In this document: positions 54,620 to 63,205 of the stretch, piece after piece | Numbering within the stretch: the first letter of the stretch is position 1 | How the letters are laid out: each line of letters opens with the position of its first letter | DNA from: Streptomyces sp. SPB162 | GTDB taxonomy: Bacteria > Actinomycetota > Actinomycetes > Streptomycetales > Streptomycetaceae | DNA length: 64,000 nt | Direction: 5' to 3' | NCBI RefSeq assembly: GCF_029504575.1 | Contig: NZ_JAQFII010000001.1 | Location: forward strand, 1,698,501 to 1,762,500 | Position numbers and translations under genes: made by a program | The notes under the pieces: model-generated | The model's database searches: none | Seen by the model: only the letters and a program-made list of their open reading frames with translations | Told to the model about the DNA's origin: nothing

Positions 54620-56427
54620 GTGGCCGGGCGCATCGAGGACTACGCACTCATCGGCGATATGCAGACCGCTGCACTGGTCTGCCGGGACGGGACGGTCGAC
54701 TGGCTGTGCCTGCCCCGGTTCGACTCCCCCGCGGTCTTCGCCGGCCTGCTCGGAACCGAGCAGCACGGCTTCTGGAGGCTGGGCCCGGCCCACGCCCCCG
54801 GAACCGGTCCACCGGCGTCGACGCGTCGGCGGTACCGGGGTGACTCCCTCGTGCTGGAGTCCGAGTGGGACACCCCGCGCGGAACGGTCCGGGTGATCGA
54901 CTTCATGCCGCCCCGCGACGGCGCCCCGCAGCTGATCCGGATCGTGGAGGGCGTCAGCGGACGGGTGCCGATGCGCTCCGCGCTGCGGATGCGCTTCTCC
55001 TACGGCCAGATCGTGCCGTGGGTGCACAAGGTCGGCGAGCGCACGGTCGCGGTGGCCGGGCCGGACTCCGTCTGGCTGGACACCGAGGTCGACACGTACG
55101 GCGAGGACCTGACGACGTATTCGGACTTCACCGTCTCACCGGGCGAGCGGGTGGCCTTCACCATCAGCTGGGAGCCCTCGCACCGCCCGCCGCCGTCGCT
55201 GCCGGAGCCGGAGGCCTCGCTGGAGGCCACCGAGCAGTTCTGGCAGGACTGGGTGGACCAGTGCACGTACCACGGCCCCTACCGGGACGCCGTGGTCCGC
55301 TCGCTGATCACCCTCAAGGGCCTGACGTACGGGCCCACCGGCGGCATCGTCGCGGCTCCGACGACCTCGCTGCCCGAGGACATCGGCGGGGTCCGGAACT
55401 GGGACTACCGCTTCACCTGGCTGCGGGACGCGGCGATCACGCTGTCGTCGCTGCTGCGCACCGGCTACCGGGACGAGGCGCGTGCCTGGCGGGAGTGGCT
55501 GCTGCGGGCGGTGGCCGGCGACCCGGAGAACCTGCAGATCATGTACGGCATCGCCGGCGAGCGCGAGCTCGGCGAGAACGAGCTGCACTGGCTGCCCGGC
55601 TACGAGGGCTCCACCCCGGTCCGGATCGGCAACGGCGCGGCGCACCAGCTGCAGCTGGACGTCTACGGCGAGGTCACCGAGGCCCTGCACCTGGCCCATA
55701 TGACCGGTCTCGCCCGCAACGACTACGCCAGCCTGCTGCAGCTCAAGCTGATCCGCTACCTGGAAGCGCACTGGAACGAGCCGGACACGAGGGCATCTGG
55801 GAAGTGCGCGGCCCCCGTCGGCACTTCGTGCACTCCAAGGTGATGACCTGGGTCGCGGTGGACCGCACCGTCAAGCTCATCGAGTCGGGCGAGGCGGACG
55901 GGCCGCTGGAGCGCTGGCGCGAACTGCGCGACGACATCCACCGGGACGTCTGTGAGAAGGGTTACGACAAGGAGCGCAACACCTTCACGCAGTCCTACGG
56001 CTCCCGGGAGCTGGACGCCTCGCTGCTGCTCATCCCGCAGATGGGCTTCCTGCCGCCGGACGACAAGCGCGTCATCGGCACCATCGAGGCGATCCAGCGT
56101 GAGCTGAGCACCGAGGACGGCTTCATCCTGCGCTACCCGACCAGCAGCGGCGACGACAACCTCGACGGGCTGCCGGGCGACGAAGGGGCCTTCCTGGCCT
56201 GTTCGTTCTGGATGGCGGACGACCTGGCGATGATCGGCCGGGTGGACGAGGCCCGCCAGCTGTTCGAGAAGCTGCTGGCGCTGCGCAACGACCTCGGGCT
56301 GCTCGCCGAGGAGTGGGACCCGCGGCTCAAGCGCCAGGTCGGCAACTTCCCGCAGGCCTTCAGCCACGTGCCGCTCATCGACACGGCGCTGCGGCTGAGC
56401 GCCTGTGGAGCGTACGGCGGCGGCTGA
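54620..56427 (+). pseudogene. GH15 glucoamylase/trehalase-like hydrolase, frameshifted
   Basis: The N-terminal GH15 part (GRIEDYALIGDMQTAALVCRDGTVDWLCLPRFDSPAVFAGLLG..., GGVRNWDYRFTWLRDAA) and the C-terminal part (EGIWEVRGPRRHFVHSKVMTWVAVDRTV..., LLAEEWDPRLKRQVGNFPQAFSHVPLI with the catalytic acid/base region) are in different frames. One missing C near 55783-55788 (GGACACGAG for GGACCACGAG) accounts for it; 1808 nt is 3n-1, intended 602 aa. It would hydrolyse alpha-glucosides; actinobacterial GH15 proteins of this kind include trehalases. GTG 54620 with GGAG at 6 nt is preferred over ATG 54614. No signal peptide, so cytoplasmic. Confidence 0.9.
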
Positions 56428-56440
56428 CCCGCGGGGAACG

Positions 56441-56480
56441 CGGCGGAGGGGCGGGACCGCGAGGTCCCGCCCCTCCGCCG
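56441..56480. terminator. Bidirectional terminator between GH15 and glycosyltransferase genes
   Basis: CGGCGGAGGGGCGGGACC (56441-56458) and GGTCCCGCCCCTCCGCCG (56463-56480): perfect 18-bp stem and GCGA tetraloop. Confidence 0.92.
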
Positions 56481-56492
56481 TTGCCCAGGGGG

Positions 56493-57629
56493 TCAGCGCT
56501 GCGCCAACTCGTCGTAGATGCTCAGCACCTGGGCTACCGTGTCGTCCTCGGTCGGCCAGGTCGCGGCCTGGGCCCGCCCGGCGGCGGCGAGCGCCAGCCG
56601 CCGCTCCGGATCGCCGAGCAGCCGGCCCAACGTCCGGGCCAGCGCCCCCGGATCGCCGTACGGCACCAGTTCCGCCGCGTCACCGACGAGTTCGGGGATC
56701 CCGCCGACGGCGGTGGCGACCAGCGGCACACCCGCGTGCAGGGCCTCCTGCGCGATCAGGGCACGCGCCTCCCACCGGCTGGGCAGGACGACCACGTCGG
56801 CGGCGGCCAGCAGATCCACGACGTCGGTGCGGCGGCCGATCAGCCGGACGGGCAGCGCTTCGGTGTCGATCCGCTGCTCCAGCGCGGCCCGCCCGGAGCC
56901 CTCTCCCGCGACGATCACCAGCGGCCGGGGGTCGTGGCCGGCCAGCATGCGGCAGGCGTCCAGCAGCAGGTCGTAGCCCTTGTGCGGCTCCAGCCGGCCG
57001 ACGGCCAGCACCAGCGGCCGGTCCACCGCCCCGAACTCGGAGCGCGTCTTCTGCCGCATCAGTTCGGCGTCGCCCGGCGGTTCCGGCGCCGCGGCCCGCG
57101 GAACGGGCACCGCGACCGGCGCCAGCCGCGCGTCCCGGGCGCCCAGCGCCCTGGCCCGGTCCACCAGGTCGGACGAGGCTCCCAGCACCACGGCCGCGGC
57201 TCGCACCACCCGGCGTTCCAGCCAGCGCACCAGGCGGGCCCTGGGGCCCTCGGCGAGGCTCACGCTGTGCCACGTCACCACGAGCGGGGTGGGCCGGCCG
57301 CTGAGCGCCAGCGACGACAGCAGCCCCGCCCGCAGTCCGTGCGCGTGCACCACGTCGGCGTCCGCGCAGGCCACCCGCAGCTCCGTGATGACCGTCGCGT
57401 CGGACCTGGCGGCCCGCTGCGAGATCTCCACCGGCTCGAAGCGGGCGCCCGTGCCGGTGAAGGCGTAATCGTTCTCGGCGGCGGCCGGACCGCACACCGT
57501 GACCCGCACTCCGCGCGCGACGAGACCGCCCGCCAGCGAACTGACGTGCGCGCCGGCGGGACCGCCCGCCCCGCCCAGCACCAGGACGGCGTGCAGCGGT
57601 CCTCGCGGGGGGATCGGAGTGCTGCTCAC
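56493..57629 (-). CDS. Family 4 glycosyltransferase
   Basis: The 378-aa GT-B enzyme shows GGAGGPAGAHVSSLAGGLVARGVRVTVCGP (acceptor side), VVHAHGLRAGLLSSLALSGRPTPLVVTWHS, the donor-binding VGRLEPHKGYDLLLDAC, and DVVVLPSRWEARALIAQEALHAGVPLVATAVGGIPELV with the E-x7-E motif (EARALIAQE). The acceptor is unknown; glycolipid or cell-wall mannosylation are typical roles. GTG 57629 is the start without a strong ribosome site. It lies downstream of recN on the same strand, 163 nt apart. Confidence 0.88.
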   Translation of the reverse strand: MSSTPIPPRGPLHAVLVLGGAGGPAGAHVSSLAGGLVARGVRVTVCGPAAAENDYAFTGTGARFEPVEISQRAARSDATVITELRVACADADVVHAHGLRAGLLSSLALSGRPTPLVVTWHSVSLAEGPRARLVRWLERRVVRAAAVVLGASSDLVDRARALGARDARLAPVAVPVPRAAAPEPPGDAELMRQKTRSEFGAVDRPLVLAVGRLEPHKGYDLLLDACRMLAGHDPRPLVIVAGEGSGRAALEQRIDTEALPVRLIGRRTDVVDLLAAADVVVLPSRWEARALIAQEALHAGVPLVATAVGGIPELVGDAAELVPYGDPGALARTLGRLLGDPERRLALAAAGRAQAATWPTEDDTVAQVLSIYDELAQR

Positions 57630-57792
57630 CCGGTTACAGCTCCTGACTCGGCGTCGGACGACGGCTGTTGCGCCACACCCCAGGATGCCAGGCCCCTACG
57701 GCATGCCGTAGGCACCGACCGCCTCCCGGCCCGGTTGCGGGCGCCGTGGATCACTCGAACGAGTGTGTTCGCACGCCGTGCCGGACGCGGCC

Positions 57793-59535
57793 TCAGCTGG
57801 TGGCGCGGGCCGCGGCCAGCAACTCCTCGGCATGCGCCCGGCCGAGCTCGGAGTCCTCGAGCCCGGCGAGCATACGGGAGAGTTCACGCACCCGGTCCTC
57901 GCCTTCGAGAACTTTGACACCGCTGCGGGTCACCGAACCGTCGTTCGTCTTCTCCACCAGCAGCTGCCGGTCGGCGAACGCCGCCACCTGGGGGAGGTGG
58001 GTGACCACGACGACCTGCGCGGTCCGCGCGAGGCGCGCGAGGCGGCGGCCCACCTCGACCGCGGCCTTGCCGCCGACCCCGGCGTCGACCTCGTCGAAGA
58101 GGTACGTCGGCACGGGATCGGATCCGGCGAAGACGACCTCGACGGCGAGCATCACGCGCGACAGCTCACCGCCGGACGCGCCCTTGGCGATCGGCCGGGC
58201 CGGGGCGCCGGGGTGCGGGGCGAGCTGCAGCTCCACCTCGTCGGCGCCGGTCGCCCCGAAGGCGACGAGCTCCCCGCCGACCCGGATCCCCTCCGGATCG
58301 GTGGTCTGCCGGATGGCCACCCCGACCCGGGCGTGCGGCATCGCCAGCTCGGCCAGTTCCGCCGTGACCGCGGCGGCGAAACGGTCCGCCGCCTCCGTAC
58401 GGGCATCCGTCAACGCCTGCGCGAGGTCCCCGAGCTCGGACCGCAGCGCGTCCCGCTCCCCGGTCAGCTCCGCGATCCGCTCGTCGTCGCCCTCCAGCTC
58501 ACCGAGCCGGGCGGCGCTCTGCTCCGCCCAGGCCAGCACCCCGTCGATGTCGGAGCCGTACTTGCGGGTCAGATGGGAGAGCACCGCACGTCGCTCCTCC
58601 ACCGCGGCGAGCCGCAGCGGGTCGGCGTCCAGGTCGTCCGCGTACCCCGCCAGCTCCCCCGCGACGTCGCCGACGAGGATGCCGATCTCGCCGATGCGCT
58701 CGGCGAGCGCCGCGAGCGCCGGGTCATGGGCGCGGACGGCCTCCAGCGCGCGCTGGGCCCCCGAGACGAGGGTGTTGGCGTCGTTGCCCTCCGGGTCCTC
58801 CGGATTGCCCGCGAGCGCGGCGTGCGCGACGGCGGCGGCGGAGGCCAGCGCCTCGGCGTGGCCGAGCCGTTCGGCCTCGGCCGCCAGTTCGGCGTCCTCG
58901 CCGGGCAGCGGCTCGGCGTCGGCGACCTCCCCGATCCCGAAGCGGATCAGATCCGCCTCCTGGGCCCGCTCACGGGCGCGGGTGGTCAGCTCGTCGAGTT
59001 CGCCCGCCACCTCGCGCAGCCGCCGGTAGGCGGCCCCGTACTTCGCCAGCGGCCCGGCGACGGCGTCGCCCGCGTACCGGTCCAGCGCCTGGCGCTGCCG
59101 GGCGGGGCGCAGCAGGCCCTGCTGATCGGTCTGGCCGTGCACCGCCACCAGGTCGTCGGCGAGCTCGCCGAGCAGCCCGACCGGCACGGAGCGCCCGCCG
59201 ACGTGGGCCCGCGACCGCCCCTCGGCCGAGACGGTACGGCTGATCAGCAGCGCGCCGTCGTCCAGCTCCGCCCCCGCCTCCTCGGCGCGGACGGCGGCGG
59301 GCGAGCCGCGGTCGAGCGTGATCCGCCCCTCGACCACCGCCGCCTTCGCACCGATCCGCACCAAAGCGGGATCGGCCCGGCCGCCCAACAGCAGGCCGAG
59401 GCTCGTGACGACCATGGTCTTACCCGCACCGGTCTCGCCGGTCACCGCGGTGAAGCCGGGTGAAAACTCCACCACGGCATCCTCGATGACACCCAGCGAC
59501 CGGATCCGCATCTCCTCCAACACGGATACGACCAT
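57793..59535 (-). CDS. recN: DNA repair protein RecN
   Basis: The ~580-aa SMC-like ATPase has Walker A TGETGAGKTMVVTSLGLLLGGRADP near the N-terminus, two coiled-coil halves rich in Ala/Glu/Arg, and the C-terminal ABC signature KGASGGELSRVMLAVEVVFAG, Walker B PTYLFDEVDAGVGGKAAVEVG and the H-loop VVVTHLPQVAAFAD. It holds broken DNA ends during double-strand-break repair. ATG 59535 is used; GTG 59523 is an alternative. It follows nadK by 52 nt and is probably in the tlyA-nadK-recN operon. Confidence 0.96.
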   Translation of the reverse strand: MVVSVLEEMRIRSLGVIEDAVVEFSPGFTAVTGETGAGKTMVVTSLGLLLGGRADPALVRIGAKAAVVEGRITLDRGSPAAVRAEEAGAELDDGALLISRTVSAEGRSRAHVGGRSVPVGLLGELADDLVAVHGQTDQQGLLRPARQRQALDRYAGDAVAGPLAKYGAAYRRLREVAGELDELTTRARERAQEADLIRFGIGEVADAEPLPGEDAELAAEAERLGHAEALASAAAVAHAALAGNPEDPEGNDANTLVSGAQRALEAVRAHDPALAALAERIGEIGILVGDVAGELAGYADDLDADPLRLAAVEERRAVLSHLTRKYGSDIDGVLAWAEQSAARLGELEGDDERIAELTGERDALRSELGDLAQALTDARTEAADRFAAAVTAELAELAMPHARVGVAIRQTTDPEGIRVGGELVAFGATGADEVELQLAPHPGAPARPIAKGASGGELSRVMLAVEVVFAGSDPVPTYLFDEVDAGVGGKAAVEVGRRLARLARTAQVVVVTHLPQVAAFADRQLLVEKTNDGSVTRSGVKVLEGEDRVRELSRMLAGLEDSELGRAHAEELLAAARATS

Positions 59536-59587
59536 ACGAGGTTTGCGACCCGCCGCGCGACGGAGGCCGGTCCCAAGTACTACCGGG

Positions 59588-60529
59588 TTACTGCGGGGCA
59601 CCCCGCCAGCCCGCGACGGGCAGGGCGAACTTCGCCACCAGACGGTCCGTGAAGGACGCGTGGTGCAGCCGGGCGAGGCGTACTGGCACGGCGCCCCGCC
59701 GCACCTCCACCCGGGCCCCTGCGGGCAGCTCGACGGTGCGACGGCCGTCGCACCACAGGACGCCGTGCGGCGTCTTGGGCTGCACCTCGACGGCGAGCAC
59801 CGAGCGCGGCGAGGTCACCAGCGGTCGCGCGAAGAGGGCGTGCGCGCTGATCGGCACCATCAGCAGGGCCTCGACCTCGGGCCAGACCACCGGGCCGCCC
59901 GCCGAGAAGGCGTAGGCCGTCGATCCGGTCGGCGTCGCGCAGACCACGCCGTCGCCGCCGAACCGTGACACCGGACGGCCGTCGACCTCGGTCACGACCT
60001 CCAGCATCCGCTCCCGCGCCTGCTTCTCCACCGACGCCTCGTTCAGCGCCCAGTCGGTGTGCACCACGTGCCCGTCGTTGCGGACCAGGACGTCGAGCGT
60101 CATCCGCTCCTCGACCTCGTACTGCTTGGTGACCACCCGGTCCACGACCTTGTCCAGGTCGTCCCGCTCCGCCTCGGCGAGGAATCCGACCCGCCCCAGG
60201 TTGACCCCGAGCATCGGCACCCCGGAAGCGCGCGCGAACTCCGCGCCGCGCAGCAGCGTCCCGTCACCGCCGAGGACGATGATCAGTTCGCACCCCTCGA
60301 CGGCCCCGGGGCCGCCTTCCGTCACCAGCTCCACCTCGGCGGGCAACGGCAGTTCGGCGGCCAGGTCCGCCGCCTCGTCCGTCAGTACCCGCACCCCGAT
60401 CCCGCAGCGCAGCAGGCCGAGTACGACCCGTTCCGCGCTGCGGATCGCCGCCGGGCGGCCGGTGTGCGTGAGCAGGAAGATCATGCGGCCCTTCGGCCCG
60501 GCACAGTCCTGCGTTTCGGTGTTCGTCAA
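59588..60529 (-). CDS. nadK: NAD kinase
   Basis: TTG 60529 has GGAGGGG 5 nt upstream and overlaps the tlyA stop as TTGA; ATG 60484 is in frame. The 313-aa enzyme has the NAD kinase motifs IIVLGGDGTLLRGAEFAR, NLGRVGFLAEAE, and FGGDGVVCATPTGSTAYAFSAGGPVVWPEVEALLMVPISAHALFARPLV. It phosphorylates NAD to NADP. The tlyA-nadK-recN order is conserved in actinobacteria. Confidence 0.96.
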   Translation of the reverse strand: MTNTETQDCAGPKGRMIFLLTHTGRPAAIRSAERVVLGLLRCGIGVRVLTDEAADLAAELPLPAEVELVTEGGPGAVEGCELIIVLGGDGTLLRGAEFARASGVPMLGVNLGRVGFLAEAERDDLDKVVDRVVTKQYEVEERMTLDVLVRNDGHVVHTDWALNEASVEKQARERMLEVVTEVDGRPVSRFGGDGVVCATPTGSTAYAFSAGGPVVWPEVEALLMVPISAHALFARPLVTSPRSVLAVEVQPKTPHGVLWCDGRRTVELPAGARVEVRRGAVPVRLARLHHASFTDRLVAKFALPVAGWRGAPQ

Positions 60530-61332
60530 CGGGGCCCCTCCGCCACAGCACGGTCGACATCCGCCGGGTCCAGTTCTGGCGCACCGGCGCGCAGCCACAG
60601 AAAGTACTCCACATTGCCGGAAGGTCCCGGCAACGGACTCGCGGTGACGCCCATGACGCCCAGTCCGAGCGCCGCGCCCTGCCCCGCGACCGTCCGCACG
60701 GTCTCCGCGCGCAGCTGCGTACTGCGCACGACACCGCCGGTGCCGAGCCGCTCCTTGCCCACCTCGAACTGCGGCTTCACCATCAGCACGAGGTCCGCGT
60801 CGGGCGCGGCGCACCGCACCAGCGCGGGCAGCACCAGGCCGAGCGGGATGAACGACAGGTCGCCGACGATGATGTCCGCGGGGACGCCGTCGATGTGCTC
60901 CAACGTGAGCTCACGCACGTTGGTGCGGTCCTTGATGACGACCCGGTCGTCGCTCTGCAGCGACCAGGCCAGCTGGCCGTACCCGACGTCGACCGCGACA
61001 ACGCCCGCGGCGCCGTTGCGCAGCAGCACGTCGGTGAAGCCCCCGGTGGAGGCCCCGGCGTCCAGTGCGCGCCGCCCCTCCACCTTCAGGCCGAGCGGGG
61101 TGAACGCGGCCAGGGCGCCGGCGAGCTTGTGGCCGCCGCGCGACACGTAGTCGGGTTCGTTGTCGTCCTTGGCGACCACCACGGCCGCGCTGGTCTCCAC
61201 CTGCGTGGCGGCCTTGGTCGCGGTGGCGCCGCCGATGGTCACCCGCCCCGCGGCGATCAGCTGGCTGGCGTGCTCACGCGAGCGCGCCAGGTTCCGGCGC
61301 ACCAGCTCGGCGTCGAGTCGGCGTCGTGCCAC
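60526..61332 (-). CDS. tlyA: TlyA-family rRNA 2'-O-methyltransferase
   Basis: The 268-aa protein (GTG 61332) has an N-terminal S4 domain (RRRLDAELVRRNLARSREHASQLIAAGRVTIGG) and an FtsJ-like methyltransferase domain with the SAM motif ALDAGASTGGFTDVLLRNGAAGVVAVDVGYGQLAW and SFIPLGLVLPAL. TlyA methylates 16S and/or 23S rRNA ribose and affects capreomycin susceptibility in mycobacteria. It is coupled to nadK by overlap. Confidence 0.94.
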   Translation of the reverse strand: MARRRLDAELVRRNLARSREHASQLIAAGRVTIGGATATKAATQVETSAAVVVAKDDNEPDYVSRGGHKLAGALAAFTPLGLKVEGRRALDAGASTGGFTDVLLRNGAAGVVAVDVGYGQLAWSLQSDDRVVIKDRTNVRELTLEHIDGVPADIIVGDLSFIPLGLVLPALVRCAAPDADLVLMVKPQFEVGKERLGTGGVVRSTQLRAETVRTVAGQGAALGLGVMGVTASPLPGPSGNVEYFLWLRAGAPELDPADVDRAVAEGPR

Positions 61333-61339
61333 GTACGGT

Positions 61340-61552
61340 TCAGCTCCTGTTGTCGTCGAGTGCGGTGAGCGCGTCGCGCAGGCCGCGGTGCACATCCTCG
61401 TACACCTCGAGGTGGTCCGCGGTCGGCAGGTCGTCGGCGTCGCTCAGCCGTACCATCAGCGAGTCCACCGCGGTCTGTCCGGTGGGTGCCGGGGTAAGGC
61501 CCAGAGGCGCGATCGCGCCTGCCGGCACCTCCCCGGACGGCGGCTCACTCAT
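61340..61552 (-). CDS. Small acidic protein upstream of tlyA (70 aa)
   Basis: ATG 61552 overlaps the stop of the upstream repeat-protein gene by 8 nt. The product ends VDSLMVRLSDADDLPTADHLEVYEDVHRGLRDALTALD, a helical, acidic segment with the conserved look of small actinobacterial proteins placed before tlyA. No known fold; function unknown. The stop is 7 nt before the tlyA GTG, so it is in the same operon. Confidence 0.78.
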   Translation of the reverse strand: MSEPPSGEVPAGAIAPLGLTPAPTGQTAVDSLMVRLSDADDLPTADHLEVYEDVHRGLRDALTALDDNRS

Positions 61553-62660
61553 CGGGGGTCGCCTTCTTCCGGGCGGGAGCCTTCTTCGCGGGCGCGGTCT
61601 TCTTGGCCGGTGCGGCTTTCTTGGCGGCGGGGGCCTTCGTGGCCGGTGCGGCCTTCTTCGCGACGGGGGACTTCTTCGCGGGGGCAGCCTTCTTGGCGGC
61701 GGGGGTCTTCGTGGCCGGTGCGGCCTTCTTCGCGGCGGGGGTCTTCGTCGCCGGAGCGGCCTTCTTCGCGGCGGGGGTCTTCGTGGCCGGTGCGGCCTTC
61801 TTCGCGGCGGGGGTCTTCGTGGCCGGTGCGGCCTTCTTCGCGACGGGGGTCTTCGTGGCCGGTGCGGCCTTCTTCGCGGGCGTCGCCTTCGCCGGGGTCG
61901 TCCTCTTCGCCTGCGTCGCCCTGTCAGCGGCGGCGGTCTTCTGGGCCGGGGCCGTCTTCTCGGCGGCGGACGGCTCCTTCGCTGCGGCGGTCTTCTGGGC
62001 CGGGGCCGGCTTCTCGGCGGGAGCGGCCTTCTTGGCAGGGGCGGTCTTCTCGGCGGGCGGGGCGGTCTTCTTCGCCTTCGCGAGAGCCTTCGGCTCCGGC
62101 TGCACCTCCGGTACCGCCTTCACGGCCCGTACCGGCGCGGTGGCCCGCTCCGCGGCGGCCGGCCTGACGGGAGCCGCCGGGTCGACGGGGTGGACCGCGG
62201 GCGCCGGCTCTGCCGGCTCCATCGGATCGACCGCGATCCGCTGGAAGAGCGGGTCCGCGGTGGGGGCCGGAGCCGTACCGAAGCCGGTACCCGCCGCCTC
62301 GTCCCGGTCCTGGTCCTCTTCCTCGTCCTCGAGGTTCCGGACCCGGCGCTCCAGCGTCTCCAGGACCACGCCGACCTTCGTCACCTCGTCGGCGACCCGT
62401 CCGACCCGGACCATCGCCTTGTCGACCTCTTCGCGGATCAGCCCCATCAGCAGATCGCGGTTGACCCGTCCGGCCGCCATCAGCTCGTTCGCCAGCGTCT
62501 GCACCTCCGGCGGAATGCTCGCGCCGATCTTGCGCTGGACGGCGTCGACATCGATTCCCGTCTGGTCGAGCAGCTCCTTGGCCGCTCCCGCCGCCCGCCG
62601 CCGGGTCGCCTCGGTCAGGCCGCCCGCGATCTGCAGACAGGTACGCAGTGCGTCCCGCAT
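61545..62660 (-). CDS. Lys/Ala/Pro-rich repeat protein (histone H1-like tail, phasin-like N-terminus)
   Basis: The 371-aa protein (ATG 62660) has an N-terminal helical domain of ~115 residues (MRDALRTCLQIAGGLTEATRRRAAGAAKELLDQTGIDVDAVQRKIG...EVDKAMVRVGRVADEVTKVGVVLETLERRV) resembling phasin or polyhydroxyalkanoate-associated helices, then an acidic link and a ~190-residue tail of AAKKAAPATKTP-type repeats like eukaryotic H1 tails. The tail should bind nucleic acid or polyphosphate. Family function not established. GGAG lies 8 nt before the start. It begins the operon that leads to tlyA. Confidence 0.82.
   Translation of the reverse strand: MRDALRTCLQIAGGLTEATRRRAAGAAKELLDQTGIDVDAVQRKIGASIPPEVQTLANELMAAGRVNRDLLMGLIREEVDKAMVRVGRVADEVTKVGVVLETLERRVRNLEDEEEDQDRDEAAGTGFGTAPAPTADPLFQRIAVDPMEPAEPAPAVHPVDPAAPVRPAAAERATAPVRAVKAVPEVQPEPKALAKAKKTAPPAEKTAPAKKAAPAEKPAPAQKTAAAKEPSAAEKTAPAQKTAAADRATQAKRTTPAKATPAKKAAPATKTPVAKKAAPATKTPAAKKAAPATKTPAAKKAAPATKTPAAKKAAPATKTPAAKKAAPAKKSPVAKKAAPATKAPAAKKAAPAKKTAPAKKAPARKKATPDE
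61621..61872. repeat. 36-bp tandem repeats encoding the Lys/Ala-rich tail
   Basis: Seven 36-bp units run without gaps; most read (as + strand) TTCGCGGCGGGGGTCTTC plus GTGGCCGGTGCGGCCTTC with few changes. Each encodes a 12-residue module such as KKAAPATKTPAA. Length differences between strains are expected. Confidence 0.88.
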
Positions 62661-62832
62661 CGCCCTCACTCCTCGCCTCGCCATTGACGTATCCGCACCT
62701 GACGCTACCCGTACTGCCCCGCTCACGGCGTACGGTGCCCTGAGGTACCGTCGATCGAACAGATCACATGATCGTGGCGCGGGCGACCCCCCGGCGCCTG
62801 TACGTACCACCCGAACGGGAGACGCCCGACCG

Positions 62833-63180
62833 ATGGCGACCATCGAGGAGTGCCGACGCGCGCTCGACCAGCTGTCGGAGAACCTGACGCGCGCGGACGG
62901 CGACGTCCGCAGCGCCACCTCGCTGGACCGGTCGCTGAGCTGCCACATCACCGACCTGGACACGACGTTCGTCGGACGCCTGACGGACGGCCGGATCCAT
63001 GACGTGACCACGGTCCAGGGCGCGCCCGCCGAGAAGGCGCAGATACGGCTGACGATGGCCGGCGACGATCTCGTCGCCCTGGTGGGCGGCGAACTGAACT
63101 TCGCCAAGGCGTGGGGCAGCGGCCGCGTCAAGCTGGAAGCCGGTCTGCGGGACCTGCTGAAGCTGCGCTCGCTGCTCTGA
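62833..63180 (+). CDS. SCP2 sterol-binding-domain protein
   Basis: The 115-aa protein (ATG 62833, GGGAG upstream) has the SCP2 shape: TTFVGRLTDGRIHDVTTVQGAPAEKAQIRLTMAGDDLVALVGGELNFAKAWGSGRVKLEAGLRDLLKLRSLL. SCP2 domains bind lipid or acyl chains in a hydrophobic pocket. A lone small SCP2 protein of this kind is common in Streptomyces; its ligand is unknown. It is divergent from the repeat-protein gene and converges on the HAD gene. Confidence 0.85.
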   Translation: MATIEECRRALDQLSENLTRADGDVRSATSLDRSLSCHITDLDTTFVGRLTDGRIHDVTTVQGAPAEKAQIRLTMAGDDLVALVGGELNFAKAWGSGRVKLEAGLRDLLKLRSLL

Positions 63181-63205
63181 CCGCGGCCGCCACCGTTCCC
63201 ACCCC

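Noticed and set aside
61621..61872. CRISPR-like array
   Set aside because: The 36-bp units are contiguous without unique spacers and are in-frame coding repeats of a Lys/Ala-rich protein.
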